From NCBI RefSeq assembly GCF_002127325.2, contig NC_035433.2, forward strand, positions 16,666,611-16,730,610: a stretch of DNA of 64,000 nt, written 5' to 3'. The notes under the pieces were generated by a model that was not told where the DNA came from, searched no databases, and worked only from the letters and a program-made list of their open reading frames with translations. The DNA is from Helianthus annuus. Lineage: Eukaryota; Streptophyta; Magnoliopsida; Asterales; Asteraceae. Within the stretch, counting starts at the first letter, position 1. Each line of letters starts with the position of its first letter. Position numbers and translations under genes: made by a program. Below, in pieces: positions 9,822 through 22,914 of the stretch.

Positions 9822-11371
9822 GGTTTCTTCTTACAAGGTTTGATTTTTTATTATTTATCTAAAAAATTAGGGTTTATTTGATGATTTTGCAGATCTGTTG
9901 TGTTTGTATGTGTAATAAGACTTATTGTGACTTATAGTAGCAATAAGATGTTCGAAACAGACAACTACATTGGAGAAGATGATTGTGGGGAAGATGATCG
10001 TGGCAAGATGATCGCAGTTGGCGATTTTGGGGGAAAATTATCTGGGGGAAGATGAAGTTATGGGGAAGATATATCAGACCATATTTATGAGGGTAGGGAT
10101 TTAATATAAACGAGTTAACGTTACCCGCGCGTTGCGGCGGAATATTAATTGTGAAACTCATTAGTAGCACTGTATTTTATATAGAAGATCCGTCGTTCAA
10201 AAAATATAGTATCACTATATAAGATACAAAAATTCTTTAGTTGAGTAATAAGTTATTATATCAGCCGGGCGTGGGGCGGGCTAGTAAGGTGACATGGCGG
10301 GCTCTCAATGGCCATACCAAACTCAGGCCCCCAACCCAAGCCCCACCATACCCCATGGGCGTGGGTTTGGGTGGTGGAGGGCCTCCCATTCCACGTGTCA
10401 ACAAATGCCCTAACCCAAACCCAACCCAAGCCCCACCATACCCCCATGGTCTAACACCACCTCACCCACATTTAATATTTAAATATATGCACACATATAA
10501 CAACACAATAAAGAGCACCATTTCTTATATCCCTGGTTGGTTCTGAGACAGTTTTCTTGTTTAACCATGGGGTTTCTTACTCTTCAAATACTTTGATTAG
10601 CAATACATATGTGTTGAGATGTTATAATTGTGAAATTGTGCTATCGATTGTTCTGATTTCATGTTTTTTTTTCTTTCGATTTGGTAAGGGGTGGAATTGG
10701 AAAAATCTATGCCCAAACCGTGTTTTAGTGATTTTGTTTAAATTGATTTGATTTTGAAGGTGAAATAAATAAATACTCATAAAATTCCGTCCTTTTCATT
10801 ACTTTTCTTACTTCTTTGTAAAAAAAAAAGAAAAAAAGAAAAAAAAAACCTAAAACAACACAGTCCCTGTTCAAACATTTTTCTTTGTCTTCTTGCTAAA
10901 ATTCTTGATGATTATCTATTAGTAATACATACAATTTCAACAACCTGTAACCCTAAGTCGAATCCATTCTTTTCAGTCATTGACAAATGATAACGTATCT
11001 TGAGATGGAATGTTTGAATTGTGGCGATTCAAAAAGGAATAAAAGACGACAAACATGGAATATGCGAAATCACTCTGTATATCCAGATTCTGAGAAAAAA
11101 AGAGTAAACGCGAAACCCAATGAAAAAGATATTCAACCCTCTCATCTATTTTTATGAAAAATTTCTGGCAACATAACCCTAGAACATCAACCGGTGATAG
11201 CCAACGCCCCTGTGAGTTATGTATGTATATATGGTGGGGTACGTGCCTGTTCGGAGGAGATACACCCGTTGAATGCGGCTTTTTGGTGTTGATGAAGGGG
11301 CATGAATATGATAGTTAGCCGGTATCGTTATACATGTAACGGCGAATATTGACGGAAGGGCCAAGGGGGGA
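9822..11371. other. Non-coding stretch: 3' side of the MWFE gene and unclassified host DNA
   Basis: No convincing gene is seen. At 10115-10133 the plus strand has CCCGCGCGTTGCGG, the reverse complement of a Helitron 3' hairpin, but the expected CTAG end on its left is CGAG, so it may be a decayed minus-strand Helitron end. At 10331-10358 and 10421-10449 a 27-bp C-rich direct repeat (CCAACCCAAGCCCCACCATA core) sits in a GC-rich block. A poly-A/G tract lies near 10820-10850. The last 5 bases before 11377 (GAAGG) are the target duplication of element B. Confidence 0.6.
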
Positions 11372-11376
11372 GAAGG

Positions 11377-14106
11377 TGTCACACCCCAACCGATGGCGGA
11401 ATCATCGGGGCGTGGCACTGAGCGAAACAGATTGTTCAGAAGTTTCCATAACAACTATTTATGTAATCCAGTTAAAGATACGTCCCATACCGTATCCCGA
11501 ATAAACAAACATGTCATTACAGATAATCATCCAAACAAGAAATTTTGTTCCGACAACTCAGATTCAATTATTATTACAGACAATTGTTTATTATTTCTAG
11601 ACTCCCTAGCCTCGATTTCATCACCACGCACCTAAGCATCCTAGCAACTTAAGCACCTGTCACATACGTTAAAATAAAGTCAATACATAAAATGTAAAGG
11701 TGAGCATACAAGTTTGATAATAGCGTATAGAGTTCGAATAGTTTACGCATAACCAGCACGTACACAGAGGAAAACGAAGCATGTTAATTATCGACATGGA
11801 CCCATCGATACCAATGACTGCGAGTTGACCGTCCGAGACGGTTCGCAATACATGATTACCACCGTAATACATGCAAGTAATTGTCCTTTACAACCCCCGT
11901 GTGAACGGGTGCAGAGTCCAAACTATAGTACTACGTCGTTAAGGCAGGTAGACAGCATTCCACGTGTAAACACAATCAACAAGCATTCATTAAGTCACGT
12001 AATACATGCATATTGGTTAGCGTTCAATTAGTTTGAGTAGTGTGATCGTTTGTGTTTGATATAAGCAACGTATGTAACACCCAAAAGTGCTAAAAGCAAA
12101 AAGGGGTCGAGTATACTCACAGTGATTGATTATGGATTGAAGGGAGCGCTGAGAGTAGGGTTAGCCTGAATAGTTCGATAGCACAACAATGAGCAACGTG
12201 GAAAAATAAGACAAGTGTGAATGGATCGAGTGGGCTGGTCGATCGAACGGCAGGTTCGATCGAACGGTCTGTTCGGTCGGCTGGTATATCCGATTGGACA
12301 GTCCTGTTCGATCGGCCGGTAGGCTCGATCGGCTGGGCCATTCGAGTGGATTGTTTCTTCCTCTGGTGTGTTTGTGTTCGAGGATTTGAACTTTTGAAGT
12401 TTTCGTTGTAGTATATGAGAACACAAAAATGTCCTTACCTTTCAGGTCGATCGATCGAACGGTCCGTTCGATCGGCCGGCTTAATCGATCGGCTGGGAAC
12501 CTTAAAGTGATTCTCAACAGAATGTAGCTCGATCGAACAGACTGTTCGATCGGCTGGCATTCCCTACTACGAACGAGTTGTGAAAACGATTAAGTGTTGA
12601 AGCATAGTATCTCATGATCCGAAGAGTAATGTTTACCAATCGAGTAGCGTATTCGATCGAACATCACTTTGTCAATAGTATACTTCATAAAAATTGAAAG
12701 TGTGGGACCATGTGCTAGCCGATCGGCTGGCCCGGTCGATCGGCTGGCATGTCCGATCGGCTGGGCTGTTCGAACAGCCTAGCCGTTCGGCCAGCATTTC
12801 TGACCTGGTCGGCCTTTCGTCTAACACTTGGCTGTTTAATCACTTGTTGTCATATCGAGGTAGTTTGATAACGAGTTGAACTATGATATCCTTCGTCCCT
12901 ACTCGCTTCTTTGGCTCGGACAGGAATCACCCAAGTCCGGCCGGTGAACGGTTCGGAACGTCGGTTTAGAGTTTAACCCGAAATCGGTGAACCTTGTTCA
13001 TAGAACCCGAATCTTGAACCTCTTAACTGTTAGAATGATTAGTTAGCCGGTTCAAGCTCCGTTTCTACCGATTTTAAGGCTTCGGGTGAAAAAGGTTGAA
13101 GAAAGTCGGAAAGTATTCATAAAAATGTTAAGATTTGTAAGAATCTTAGTTTGTTTATGTGGAAATCGGTCAGATCTAAGCTATTCATGGTTGAATGAGG
13201 CCAAAGTTTGGTGTTCTTGAAGAACACTATGATGACATCACCCAAGAACACTTAGATCTTGATGATTTCACGGTTAGAAATCGAGTTTTGAAAGATAGAA
13301 AGGTGTAGAATCATGCAATGATAAAAAATGTACAAGAATTAGAGTGAAAACTTACCGGAGTTGAGAGAAATCTGAGAAAAGGTGAAGAAGACTGGTTCGG
13401 TCAGAGCTTTCCAAAAATGGAAAGTGTGACAATGACAGCCCTATTTATAGGCTCCAAAAGAGGAAAGTGGCAGGCGATCGGCCGGGAGCTCCGATCGAAT
13501 GGGCTGCTCGATCGGCTAGGAAGATGCTAGCCGATCGGCTGGCCTGTTCGATCAGGATGTCTCCTGTTCGATCCGCGACACACTTTGAGTATTTCGTGAC
13601 GATTTTCGATGTTTCGATTTCGATGGACAAGGGTACGAATACGATAGGGTTCCTAGTCAAATTACTTTCAGTCCCAATCACTATATCTACATACAAGCAT
13701 CTGCATTTCACATTTCGATGTCGGGTTCAATTGAGTTCGATTGCTTTTCGAGTCTCGATTCGATCTTCGATTGATTCGCTTGAATACCACACCAAACATA
13801 TAAGTAAACACGCACAAGTAACACATAAGGTACACACACACGTATAACAGTAGCATAGTTCACATAATTCGAGTCTCGAGTTTGATTGATGAACTGATTA
13901 GCTTGATTATTGATTGATTAACTTTATCGCATTGTTACTTCCTACTATTCACAGTCGTAATTCGGTCGTATTGATTAAACATTCGATCATTTCATTTATA
14001 CAACACTTACTCCACATAATACAAAAGTAAGAAGAACATTAGCAGTCAAAGAAGTCAAAGTTGACTTGGACTTTGACTTTGACATTCGAAAACACGGGGT
14101 GTTACA
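11377..14106 (-). repeat. Left (3') LTR of element B, uninterrupted
   Basis: The LTR runs from TGTCACACCCC to GGGGTGTTACA on the plus strand, 2730 bp. It serves as the empty-site reference for the insertions in the right LTR. Blocks at about 12225-12820 and 13470-13570 are rich in GATCGGCTGG and GATCGAACGG motifs, making degenerate direct and inverted repeats. Open frames in these blocks (for example 12117-12517, with Arg-Ser-Asp-rich translations) are by-products of the repeats. No gene is present. Confidence 0.95.
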
Positions 14107-14122
14107 GCGTCCCCTTGTTTAG
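14107..14122 (-). other. Polypurine tract of element B
   Basis: On the element's sense strand the sequence CTAAACAAGGGGACGC lies directly before the 3' LTR. It follows the conserved TTTTGGGACGAAATTCC stretch typical of Tekay-type elements, and would prime plus-strand DNA synthesis. Confidence 0.8.
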
Positions 14123-14194
14123 GGAATTTCGTCCCAAAATTAGGTCGAAGGCTACACAACGCCATGATTTACCAATTTGATGCTTCAGATCTAT

Positions 14195-16515
14195 TTATTT
14201 GAACAACTGCGGGTACTTGGCCTTCATGTCGCTTTCGAGTTCCCAAGTGAACTCTGCGCCTCGTTTGCCTTCCCATCGGACCTTCACGATCGGGATGCGA
14301 GAGCGCCTGAGTTGCTTGGTTTGGCGATCCATGATTTCGACAGGCTTTTCCACGAAGTGTAATGTTTCGTTGACCTGAAGATCGTCGAGCGGTACGATTA
14401 GATCATGATCAGCAAGGCATTTTCGGAGGTTAGAGACGTGGAAAGTCGGGTGGACGTTACTGAGTTCCTCCGGTAGTTCGAGTCTGTAGGCGACTTTTCC
14501 GATTCTTTCCAGAATCCTAAAAGGTCCAACATATCGAGGCGCTAGTTTCCCTTTCTTGCCGAATCGGACTACACCCTTCCAAGGTGATACCTTTAGGAGT
14601 ACGTAGTCACCAACTTCAAATTCAAGGGGCTTGCGTCTTTTATCGGCGTAACTTTTCTGTCTGTTCCGAGCTTTCACCAAGTTGTCTCGAATCTGGTGGA
14701 TTTTGTTAGTCGTTTCTTGTAGAATCTCGGGACCGGTTAGTTGCGAGTGACCGATCTCGTGCCACACAATAGGCGATGGACATCTTCTACCATATAAAGC
14801 CTCGAAAGGTGCCATTTGGATGCTGGCATGATAGCTGTTATTGTACGAGAATTCCACCAATGGCAGGTGTTTGTTCCAACTACCGCCAAAATCTATGACA
14901 CACGCTCGGAGCATGTCTTCAAGAGTACGGATCGTTCTTTCAGTCTGTCCGTCGGTTTGAGGATGGAATGCAGTACTCAGATTAAGCGACGTACCAAGGG
15001 CCGCTTGAAACGTTTCCCACAATCGCGAAGTGAACCGAGCGTCACAGTCCGAAATGATGTCACGAGGCGTACCATGATTACGAATGATCTCGTCGGTGTA
15101 GATTTGGGCTAGTCGTTCCACCTTGTAGTCTTCTCGTATCGGCAAAAAGTGGGCTGATTTCGTTAGACGATCGACTATGACCCAAATACTGTCGTGACCT
15201 GATGGCGTGGGCGGGAGTTTTGTTATGAAGTCCATAGCTATACTCTCCCACTTCCATATAGGTATCGGCGGTTGTTCGAGTAAGCCAGAAGGTCTTTGAT
15301 GTTCAGCCTTGACTCTTGCGCAAGTTAAACAACTTCCAACGTAAAGAGCGATACCCCTTTTCATGCCGGCCACCAGTACTTATAACGAAGATCCTGGTAC
15401 ATCTTGTCTGCTCTGGGATGAATAGAATACCGGGATTTGTGGGCTTCATTCATGACAATCTTTCGCAAATCGGTCCGCTTAGGGATCCAAATTCGATCCA
15501 GATAATAAAACATCCCATCGGGTTTGCTTACTAACTGAGCTCCATCGTGATAGATTCTCTCTCTCTTCAATGTACGCTCATTAAAGCAAGCATGTTGAGC
15601 TTCACGAATAAGGGTTTCGAGGTTGTGCTAGGCTTGGATGTTTCGGGTACTGAGCACGTAACTCTTTCTGCTGAGCGCGTCAGCAACCACATTCGCCTTG
15701 CCTGGGTGATAACGAATCTCACAGTCGTAATCGTTGAGAAGTTCTACCCATCGGCGTTGACGCATATTAAGCTCTCTCTGATTAAAGATGTGTTGTAAAC
15801 TCCTGTGATCAGTGTAGATTGTACACCTAGTGCCATACAGGTAGTGTCGCCAAATCTTCAATGCAAAGACAACCGCGCCTAGCTCGAGGTCATGGGTTGT
15901 ATAGTTCTTCTCGTGGATCTTGAGCTGACGAGATGCGTAGGCTATAACCTTGTCTCGCTGCATGAGAACACAGCCGAGACCAAGGTTAGAAGCATCACAG
16001 TAGACAATAAAGTTGTCGCTTCCGTCGGGCAGCGTAAGAATTGGAGCGTTGCACAGCATATGCTTGAGGGTTTGAAAGGCAGTCTCTTGTGCGTTTCCCC
16101 ACACAAAAGGCTTGTCCTTATGAGTAAGAGCAGTAAGTGGCACAACGATCTTGGAGAATCCTTCAATGAATCGTCGATAATAGCCCGCTAGTCGGAGAAA
16201 AGAACGAACTTCTGACGGGTTCTTAGGCGTAATCCAGCTTTTGACATCTTCAATCTTCGCAGGATCGACACGGATACCCTGACTATTCACGATGTGACCC
16301 AGAAACTGAACCTCCTCCAACCAGAATTCGCACTTGGAGAATTTGGCATAGAGTTGGTTCCCCTGAAGTAACTCGAGAACCAAACGTAGATGTTGCGCGT
16401 GTTCGGCTTTTGTTTTGGAATAAATCAAGACATCATCGATGAACACGATGATGAAACGGTCAAGATAAGGCTTACACACGCGATTCATCAGATCCATAAA
16501 AACCGCGGGTGCGTT
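14195..16515 (-). pseudogene. Element B pol, 3' part: RT tail, RNase H, integrase, chromodomain
   Basis: The RT catalytic [11 protein letters not shown] and RNase H motifs (VYCDAS, TDHRSL) lie at 15628-16515. A TAG stop at about 15625-15627 interrupts the frame just after the RNase H. The integrase zinc region follows at 15361-15570 and ends in a one-base deletion near 15366 within the conserved WWPGMK position. The integrase core and a C-terminal chromodomain (EKPVEIMDRQ ... VRWEGKRGAEFTWE ... YPQLF) occupy 14195-15373. The chromodomain would direct integration to marked chromatin and identifies the chromovirus branch. The frame is cut at 16515 by element C, within the conserved GLTNAPAVF region of the RT. 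Confidence 0.92.
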
Positions 16516-18767
16516 TGTCACACCCCCAAAATCCACCCGCGGAATACCACCGCTTGGGAGCGTGACTGACCAGGATCAAGCCATCAATCATATCAAACCA
16601 TAGCAATTAATAATAGAAGTAGTTAATATAAGTCACCATGACATGATTGATGTTTCAAAAACCAAACACTGTTTTAAGTAGCGGAAGCATAGTAAAGTAA
16701 ATCCAAATAGTTATACGAGTTATGAGTTCAACATCATTAACGATCCATCTGCCCACAACGACCTGCTCTTCCCTGTGCAAGCTCCAAGTATACCTAAGGT
16801 CCTGCAAGGCATGCAGCAAATAATCAACAACTAGTTGAGCGAGTTCACAGAAAGTAAGTTCATAGTGTAATGCATAAGTATAGCTAGTGGGGGCTTCCCA
16901 TACTAGTGTGTAATAAAGGTGGGGGCTTCCCATGTTCATCCTGGTTAATGAGGGCTTCTCATTAACGGTACTTACTAGACTAACTTCCGACCATGTGTTC
17001 TTCTTTACCGAGAACAGGAATACGTACAGGGTCACGTAGGCTTTACGTGACGTGCCCTTCCCCGAGGACAGTGGTTCGCGTGGGGGCTACGTAGGCTTTA
17101 CGCAGCGTGGCCTTCCGACCTGGAAGCCAGTAGATGGTATTGGGTTACGTAGGCTTTACGTAACGTGTCCTCCCGACCCGGGGGACATAAGGCAAGTATA
17201 CTGGGTTACGTAGGCTTTACGTAACGTGTCCTGACTAACCTGAGGACGATGGTCTATAGTCTGGTATATGCGTAAGTACGAGTAATCATTCCATATCCAT
17301 CATATCCAACCCAATTCCCAACCCGGGAATCCCATGCCTTGGCTGTGTGAACTCACCTTGGTTTGCTCGGCAGATACACAGAAAGTACAAGTAGCAAGTA
17401 AATGGTCAACCACGTCCTATCATGGTTATTATACGAGTCAGGTTCGTATATAGCACATATATAGTAATCACGTATAGTCATGGCACACATGTACGCACGT
17501 AAGCAGATAAGACATAGCATGTGAGGATCCAATTGTTCTAAGTCCAATCATGCCCGGCCCAATGACATAAGCAGCCCAATACAAAACAGTTCAGATTCTC
17601 AATCGGCCCAAATAGTAAACACATACAAGTCCATTAATAAACAGCCCACATGTCAAATCATTGGGCCCGTGACAGTGAAGGCCCAAGACAGTGAATGTGT
17701 AACGGTGGTCTCGACTCGCAACGGGGTTTCGAGTCGCAACGAGGATCTCGAGTCGTAACGGCTGGATACGAGTCGCAATGACTGGTTACGAGTCGCAATG
17801 GGCAGTCTCGGTTCATCATGGTCTGGTTACGAGTCGTAATCTGACTCGCAACCGTGGTTGCGGTTCGTGCGGTTTGGTCTCGAGTGGGGTTCCGACTCGC
17901 AATCCGAGTCGCAACCAAACGTGTAACCGGTTTCCTGATTTCGTGCAATTCATTTAGGCAATTCAATTATCATTGACAGTTTCCAAAAATCAATTATCAA
18001 CTAACAGTTTGCTATTCAAGAATTCATCGATCAAACAGGGGAATAAATCATCAATTCTTATGAACCCTAATAATCCCACTTATGAACAATAACAATATTC
18101 ATAACACTCAATCACATTATGATCCGATTTCATGAACGTTAACTCGAATTGCATAGCCAATCAACAAGACATTATCATTAACATCATCAACAATAAATCA
18201 GATTAACAAACATCACTATTATAAGTACTCGCATCCAACATCAACAACCAATCAATTTTACTAACATACACCCTAGTTACATCGCATAACCGAATGATAG
18301 CAATCATGGCATCACATATAATCTAACATGAATTCAAACAAACACACTAACCGGTTACAAGTAACGAGATGTGATCCGAACAAGAGGGTGATCGGGTGGC
18401 CTTGTGCCGTCGGTTCCTAAACAAGCCGAGAGAGAGAGACGAGATAGAGGAGCTAGGGTTATATGTGTGTTTTCTTGTGTTGTAACAAATGAGAGGAAAA
18501 CAAGACCCTTAGTTTTGGTATAGTGGTTGCGAGTGGGGAGTGGGCCGAGCCCACTCGGTTACCTAATGGACCGAATGTAAGGTGTAAAGCCCAAAGGCTT
18601 GTGTGACCGGTTATCGTGTGCAGTTTGGGTTCGGTTCAATTAACATACAACGTATATTACACAATACACATAACGACATCTCATAAATCACGTAATATTC
18701 ATTAGCTCAAAATGTCACATAAACACGTAACGATACATCAAGCAAGCCTAAAGTTCGAGTTGTCACA
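16516..18767 (-). repeat. Left LTR of element C
   Basis: It runs from TGTCACACCCCC to GAGTTGTCACA, 2252 bp. About 17033-17232 holds four copies of ACGTAGGCTTTACG at spacings near 55-60 bp, each followed by an ACGTG-type core. About 17705-17925 holds a cluster of GAGTCGCAA units. No gene is supported here. Confidence 0.95.
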
Positions 18768-19007
18768 GCGTTGGTTAGACCAAAGGGCATAACAACAAAT
18801 TCGTAATGGCCATAACGGGTTCGAAAAGCGGTTTTAGGAATGTCTTCCTCTTGAATCCGTAGCTGATGATCTCCTTAACGCAGATCGATCTTAGAGAAGC
18901 ATGCTGCACCTTGTAGCTGATCAAACAAATCGTCAATTCGGGGCAAGGGGTACCAGTTCTTGATGGTTAGCTTATTCAATTCCCGATAATCAATGCACAT
19001 CCGGAAC
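18768..19007 (-). repeat. Duplicated 240-bp piece of element B reverse transcriptase
   Basis: This segment is apparently identical to 25409-25648, the element B sequence flanking the right side of element C. It includes the same TAA stop in the RT (18875-18877 and 25516-25518). It begins with the target duplication GCGTT and ends at the breakpoint CCGGAAC, beyond which element C integrase sequence starts. A normal insertion would not place host sequence inside the element. Confidence 0.93.
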
Positions 19008-22000
19008 CAAAGGATTTGTGCATTGCTTGCCAAAGCTCTGACGTGAATCGTGCATCGCGATCCGAAATGATGGACGTGGGCACCCCGTGCCTCGAAACAA
19101 CTTCTTTAAGATAGACGTCTGCGAGGGTGGAGAACTTATCCGTTTCCTTTATCGGCAGGAAGTGTGCAGACTTGGTGAGTCGATCAACTATGACCCATAT
19201 TGTATCGTTCCCACGCTGGGATCTAGGTAGGCCTGTAACGAAATCCATGGAAATTTCTTCCCATTTCCACTGAGGTATCTTAGGCTGCTGAAGTAGGCCA
19301 GCTGGTTTCTGATATTCGACCTTGACTCTCGCACAGGTCAAGCACTTTCCAACGTACGTAGCGATGTGGGCCTTCATACTAGGCCACCAATAAGTAGTGC
19401 TGATGTCGTGGTACATTTTATCCGACCCTGGATGTACCGAGTAGCGAGACTTGTGAGCTTCATCCATTACAAGTTCGCGTAAACCGCCATAAAGAGGGAC
19501 CCAAATCCGGCCCGTTACATAATAGGCGCCGTCTGCCTTCTGTTCCATCTGTTGTCGTGAGCCGCGTAAGGCTTCAGCCTTGACGTTTTCGAGCTTCAGT
19601 GCTTCTACCTGAGCATTTCGTATCTGTGCTGGAAGGCTAGACTGAATCGTAAGCTGTAGCGCTCGCACGCGCCGAGGTAATGTGTCCTTTCAACTAAGGG
19701 CATCAGCCACAACATTGGCTTTGCCTGGATGATACTTGATAGCGCATTCGTAGTCATTAAGTAACTCGACCCATCGTCGTTGACGCATGTTCAAATCCTT
19801 CTGCTTAAGAATATGCTCGAGACTCCTGTGATCGGTGTAAATCGTGCACCTGGTACCGTACAGGTAGTGTCGCCATATCTTAAGCGCAAAAACAACAGCT
19901 CCCAGCTCTAAATCGTGCGTCGTGTAGTTCCGTTCGTGAACCTTGAGTTGACGAGAGGCGTAAGCAATAACCTTGTCGCGCTGCATTAACACACATCCCA
20001 ATCCCCGAATGGATGCATCACAATATACTACGAAGTCTTCTGTGCCCTCTGGCAAAGAGAGGATAGGTGCACTGCAAAGTCTATCCTTTAGGTGCTGAAA
20101 AGCAGTCTCCTGGGGCTCTCCCCAGCGATAGGTAACACCCTTCTGTGTCAGTAGCGTAAGCGGCTGAGCAATCTTCGAAAAGTCTCTAATAAATCGTCTG
20201 TAATAACCTGCCAGACCCAAGAATTGACGTATCTCTGTCGGTGTACGCGGTGCAGGCCAGTTCCTGATCGAATCTACCTTGGATGGATCGACATGGATCC
20301 CATCCTTGTTCACTACATGGCCTAAGAAGTGGACTTCACGAAGCCAGAAGTCGCATTTAGAAAGCTTGGCGTACAACTGTTCTTTCCGAAGGAGTTCCAA
20401 AATCAGGCGAAGATGTTGCTCGTGTTCCTCCTGACTCTTGGAGTAAATCAGAATGTCGTCAATGAATACTATGACGAACTTGTCAAGATAGGGTTTGCAG
20501 ACCCTGTTCATAAGATCCATAAATACAGCAGGCGCGTTCGTTAACCCGAATGGCATGACGAGAAACTCGTAGTGTCCGTAACGAGTTCTGAAGGCTGTCT
20601 TGGAGACGTCCTCATCCCGGACTCTCAGCTGATGATACCCGGATCTTAAGTCTATTTTCGAATAGTAACACGACCCTTGCAACTGGTCGAATAAGTCGTC
20701 GATGCGCGGAAGAGGATAACGGTTCTTCACCGTCACCTTGTTGAGTTCACGGTAGTCGATGCACATCCTGAACGTACCGTCTTTCTTTTTCACAAAAAGT
20801 ACTGGAGCTCCCCAAGGCGAAGAGCTTGGACGTATAAAACCCTTTTCCAAGAGCTCTTGTAGCTGCTTTGACAGTTCCTCCAATTCTGATGGAGCTAGAC
20901 GATATGGTGCGCGAGCTATGGGTGCTGCTCCCGGAGCGAGCTCGATCTGAAATTCGACCTGACGATGAGGAGGTAAGCCAGGTAAGTCTTCAGGAAACAC
21001 CTGAGGGTAATCGCGTACAATTGGAATATCCTCCAATTTCTTTTCCTTTACTGATGCGTCTGAAACAAGAGCCAAAATAGCTGTGTGACCCTTACGTAAG
21101 CATTTCTGAGCCTTCAAGAAAGAGATGATGCCAACCACTGCACCACTCTTGTCGCCTTGAACCTCTAGAGGTTCCTGACCCGAACGAGGAATGCGAATAA
21201 CCTTCTCGCTGCATAAGATTTCTGCCTGGTGTTGGGATAACCAATCCATCCCAATCACGACGTCGAAGCTACCCAAAACTATGGGAATGAGATCGATAGA
21301 GAAAGCTTGACCAGCTAGGATAAGATTACAACCCTGAACTACGTGCGTGGCTTCTAGACTTTTACCGTTAGCTAGCTCTACTACATGTTTGGTGGGTAAA
21401 AGTGTTGGTGCACGTTTTAGCAGTTGACACATTTTCACAGACATATAGCTTGTATCCGCACCCGAATCAAATAAAACAGTAACGTAAATATTGTCGAGGA
21501 GAAACTTACCCATGACAACGTTGGGATCGTTCACTGCGTCGCCTCGACCTAGCACAAAAGCGCGACCACGAGCTTCATTGCCGTTGTTGTTGTTGTTTCC
21601 ACCGTTGTTGTTCCCGTTGCCCTGGTTATTATTGTTGTTGCGGTTCTGGTTCAATTGAGGGCAATCGCGTTTGAAGTGACCTTCAGCCCCACACTGGAAA
21701 CACCCCCGGTTTCCACGCTGTGGCTGCTGCTGCTGCTGCTGCTGGTTCTGTGGAGCTGGTTGCTGAGGCTGCTGATTCTGATTCGCAGGCCGTGGACTCC
21801 TACAGTCTTTGGCCTCGTGACCCATCTTAAGACACCTTTGACAACGACCCTTGTTACATGGACCGTGGTGATGCCTGTTGCAGTTGTGGCACCTGGGTTG
21901 ACTACCCTGATATCTCCTCTGTCTGTGACCACTAGAGGATTGCTGACTGGGACTCTGATAGTGATCGATCTTCTGCTGCTGAGCTTGTGGCTGAACAGAT

Positions 22001-22914
22001 GCTGAACCCTTGCTGGAATCCCCATCCCATTTTCTTTTACTGTCACCAGATGTAGCAGGAGTAACTGAGGTGGTGACGTTAGCAGTAGCATTAACACGCT
22101 TGGGCAGTTTATTCTGATCCACTGCCTGATCAGTGATACGGTGAGCAAGGCGCTGGATTTCCTGGATGTTTTCGAGGTTAGCCGACGTCACGTGGCTCTG
22201 AATTTCTGGCGCCAATCCCTTGAGATACAACTCAATGCGCTTGTATGGAGGGTCCACCATAGTAGGACACAGAACGGCCAGCTCATTAGACCGTTTAGTA
22301 TACGCCTCGATTTCCGATCCAACCATTTTCAAGTTATACAGCTCGTCTTCTAGCTTGTGAATATCTTCCCGCGTGCAATACTCACGCTTGATGAGTTCCT
22401 TGAAATCGTTCCATGGGGTGGCGTTAGCAGCTGCCAACCCTAAGATCTGAACTTGGGCGTTCCACCAAGTCAGTGCTATTCCTTCCAAAGTACCGGTAGC
22501 AAACTTGACCTTGCGAGCCTCAGGGCACTCGCACATCTCGAATACTGATTCTAGCTTCTCGAACCAGTGGAGGAGTCCAACCGCTCCTTCTGTGCCGCTG
22601 AAAGAGTTTGGACGACAGTCCATGAAATTCTTGAAAGTGCAGACTGGCTGCTGCGCGTGTTGACCTATTGTGTACGAATAGGGCGAAGTTAAATACGAGA
22701 GTTAATGTAGGATCTAAAGATCCTAGTGTGTGCCTATACTGCAGGGTGTACTACCTGCTTGAGCTGCTGCAACTGCCGCAGCAACTTGAGCTTGAACAAG
22801 AGCCTCTAGCTGGGCTTGTGTCATGTTGATTCGTCCAGACATGATCTTCATAGTAACAAGTAGCATACGTAAGAATGGTTCGCGAGTAAGGCGATGACAG
22901 AAAAGCGTAGGCAT
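19008..22914 (-). pseudogene. Element C gag-pol, truncated in the integrase
   Basis: From 22914 the frame starts MSGRINMTQAQLEALVQAQ and is interrupted by a 90-base, stop-containing segment (22665-22754) bounded by GT and AG. The main 977-residue frame (19690-22623) has gag, CCHC knuckles ([14 protein letters not shown] and [14 protein letters not shown]) between Gln- and Asn-rich tracts, protease DSGADTS, RT with [10 protein letters not shown], and RNase H. A single TGA just above 19690 separates it from the integrase part, which keeps the zinc site (CLTC) and the first two catalytic Asp regions. The integrase is then lost at the 19007/19008 rearrangement. With only one stop in over 900 codons it is the best preserved pol here, but it cannot integrate. 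Confidence 0.92.
22665..22754 (-). other. Candidate 90-base intron in element C gag leader
   Basis: In sense the segment begins GTAGTACACC and ends ACACAATAG. It is 90 bases long with several in-frame stops, and removing it joins the N-terminal MSGRINM... frame to the main gag frame in phase within a Gly-Gln-rich stretch. It could also be an insertion or simply decayed sequence; no transcript evidence is available. Confidence 0.4.

Noticed and set aside
10115..10133. Second minus-strand Helitron 3' end
   Set aside because: The hairpin matches but the required CTRR end is not intact, and no partner end was found. It is mentioned only as a possibility.
10256..10546. Pro/Gly/Trp-rich open frames on both strands
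   Set aside because: They come from a C-rich 27-bp direct repeat, with overlapping open frames on both strands and no recognisable protein.
12117..12517. Overlapping Arg/Ser/Asp-rich open frames on both strands
   Set aside because: They are by-products of the GATCGGCTGG repeats in the element B LTR and are duplicated in the right LTR.
17033..17232. CRISPR-like spaced repeats
   Set aside because: There are only four copies, unequal spacers and a location inside a plant LTR. It is not a CRISPR array.
21651..22148. 165-residue minus-strand frame
   Set aside because: It is a shadow of the Gln/Asn-rich gag of element C in another frame.
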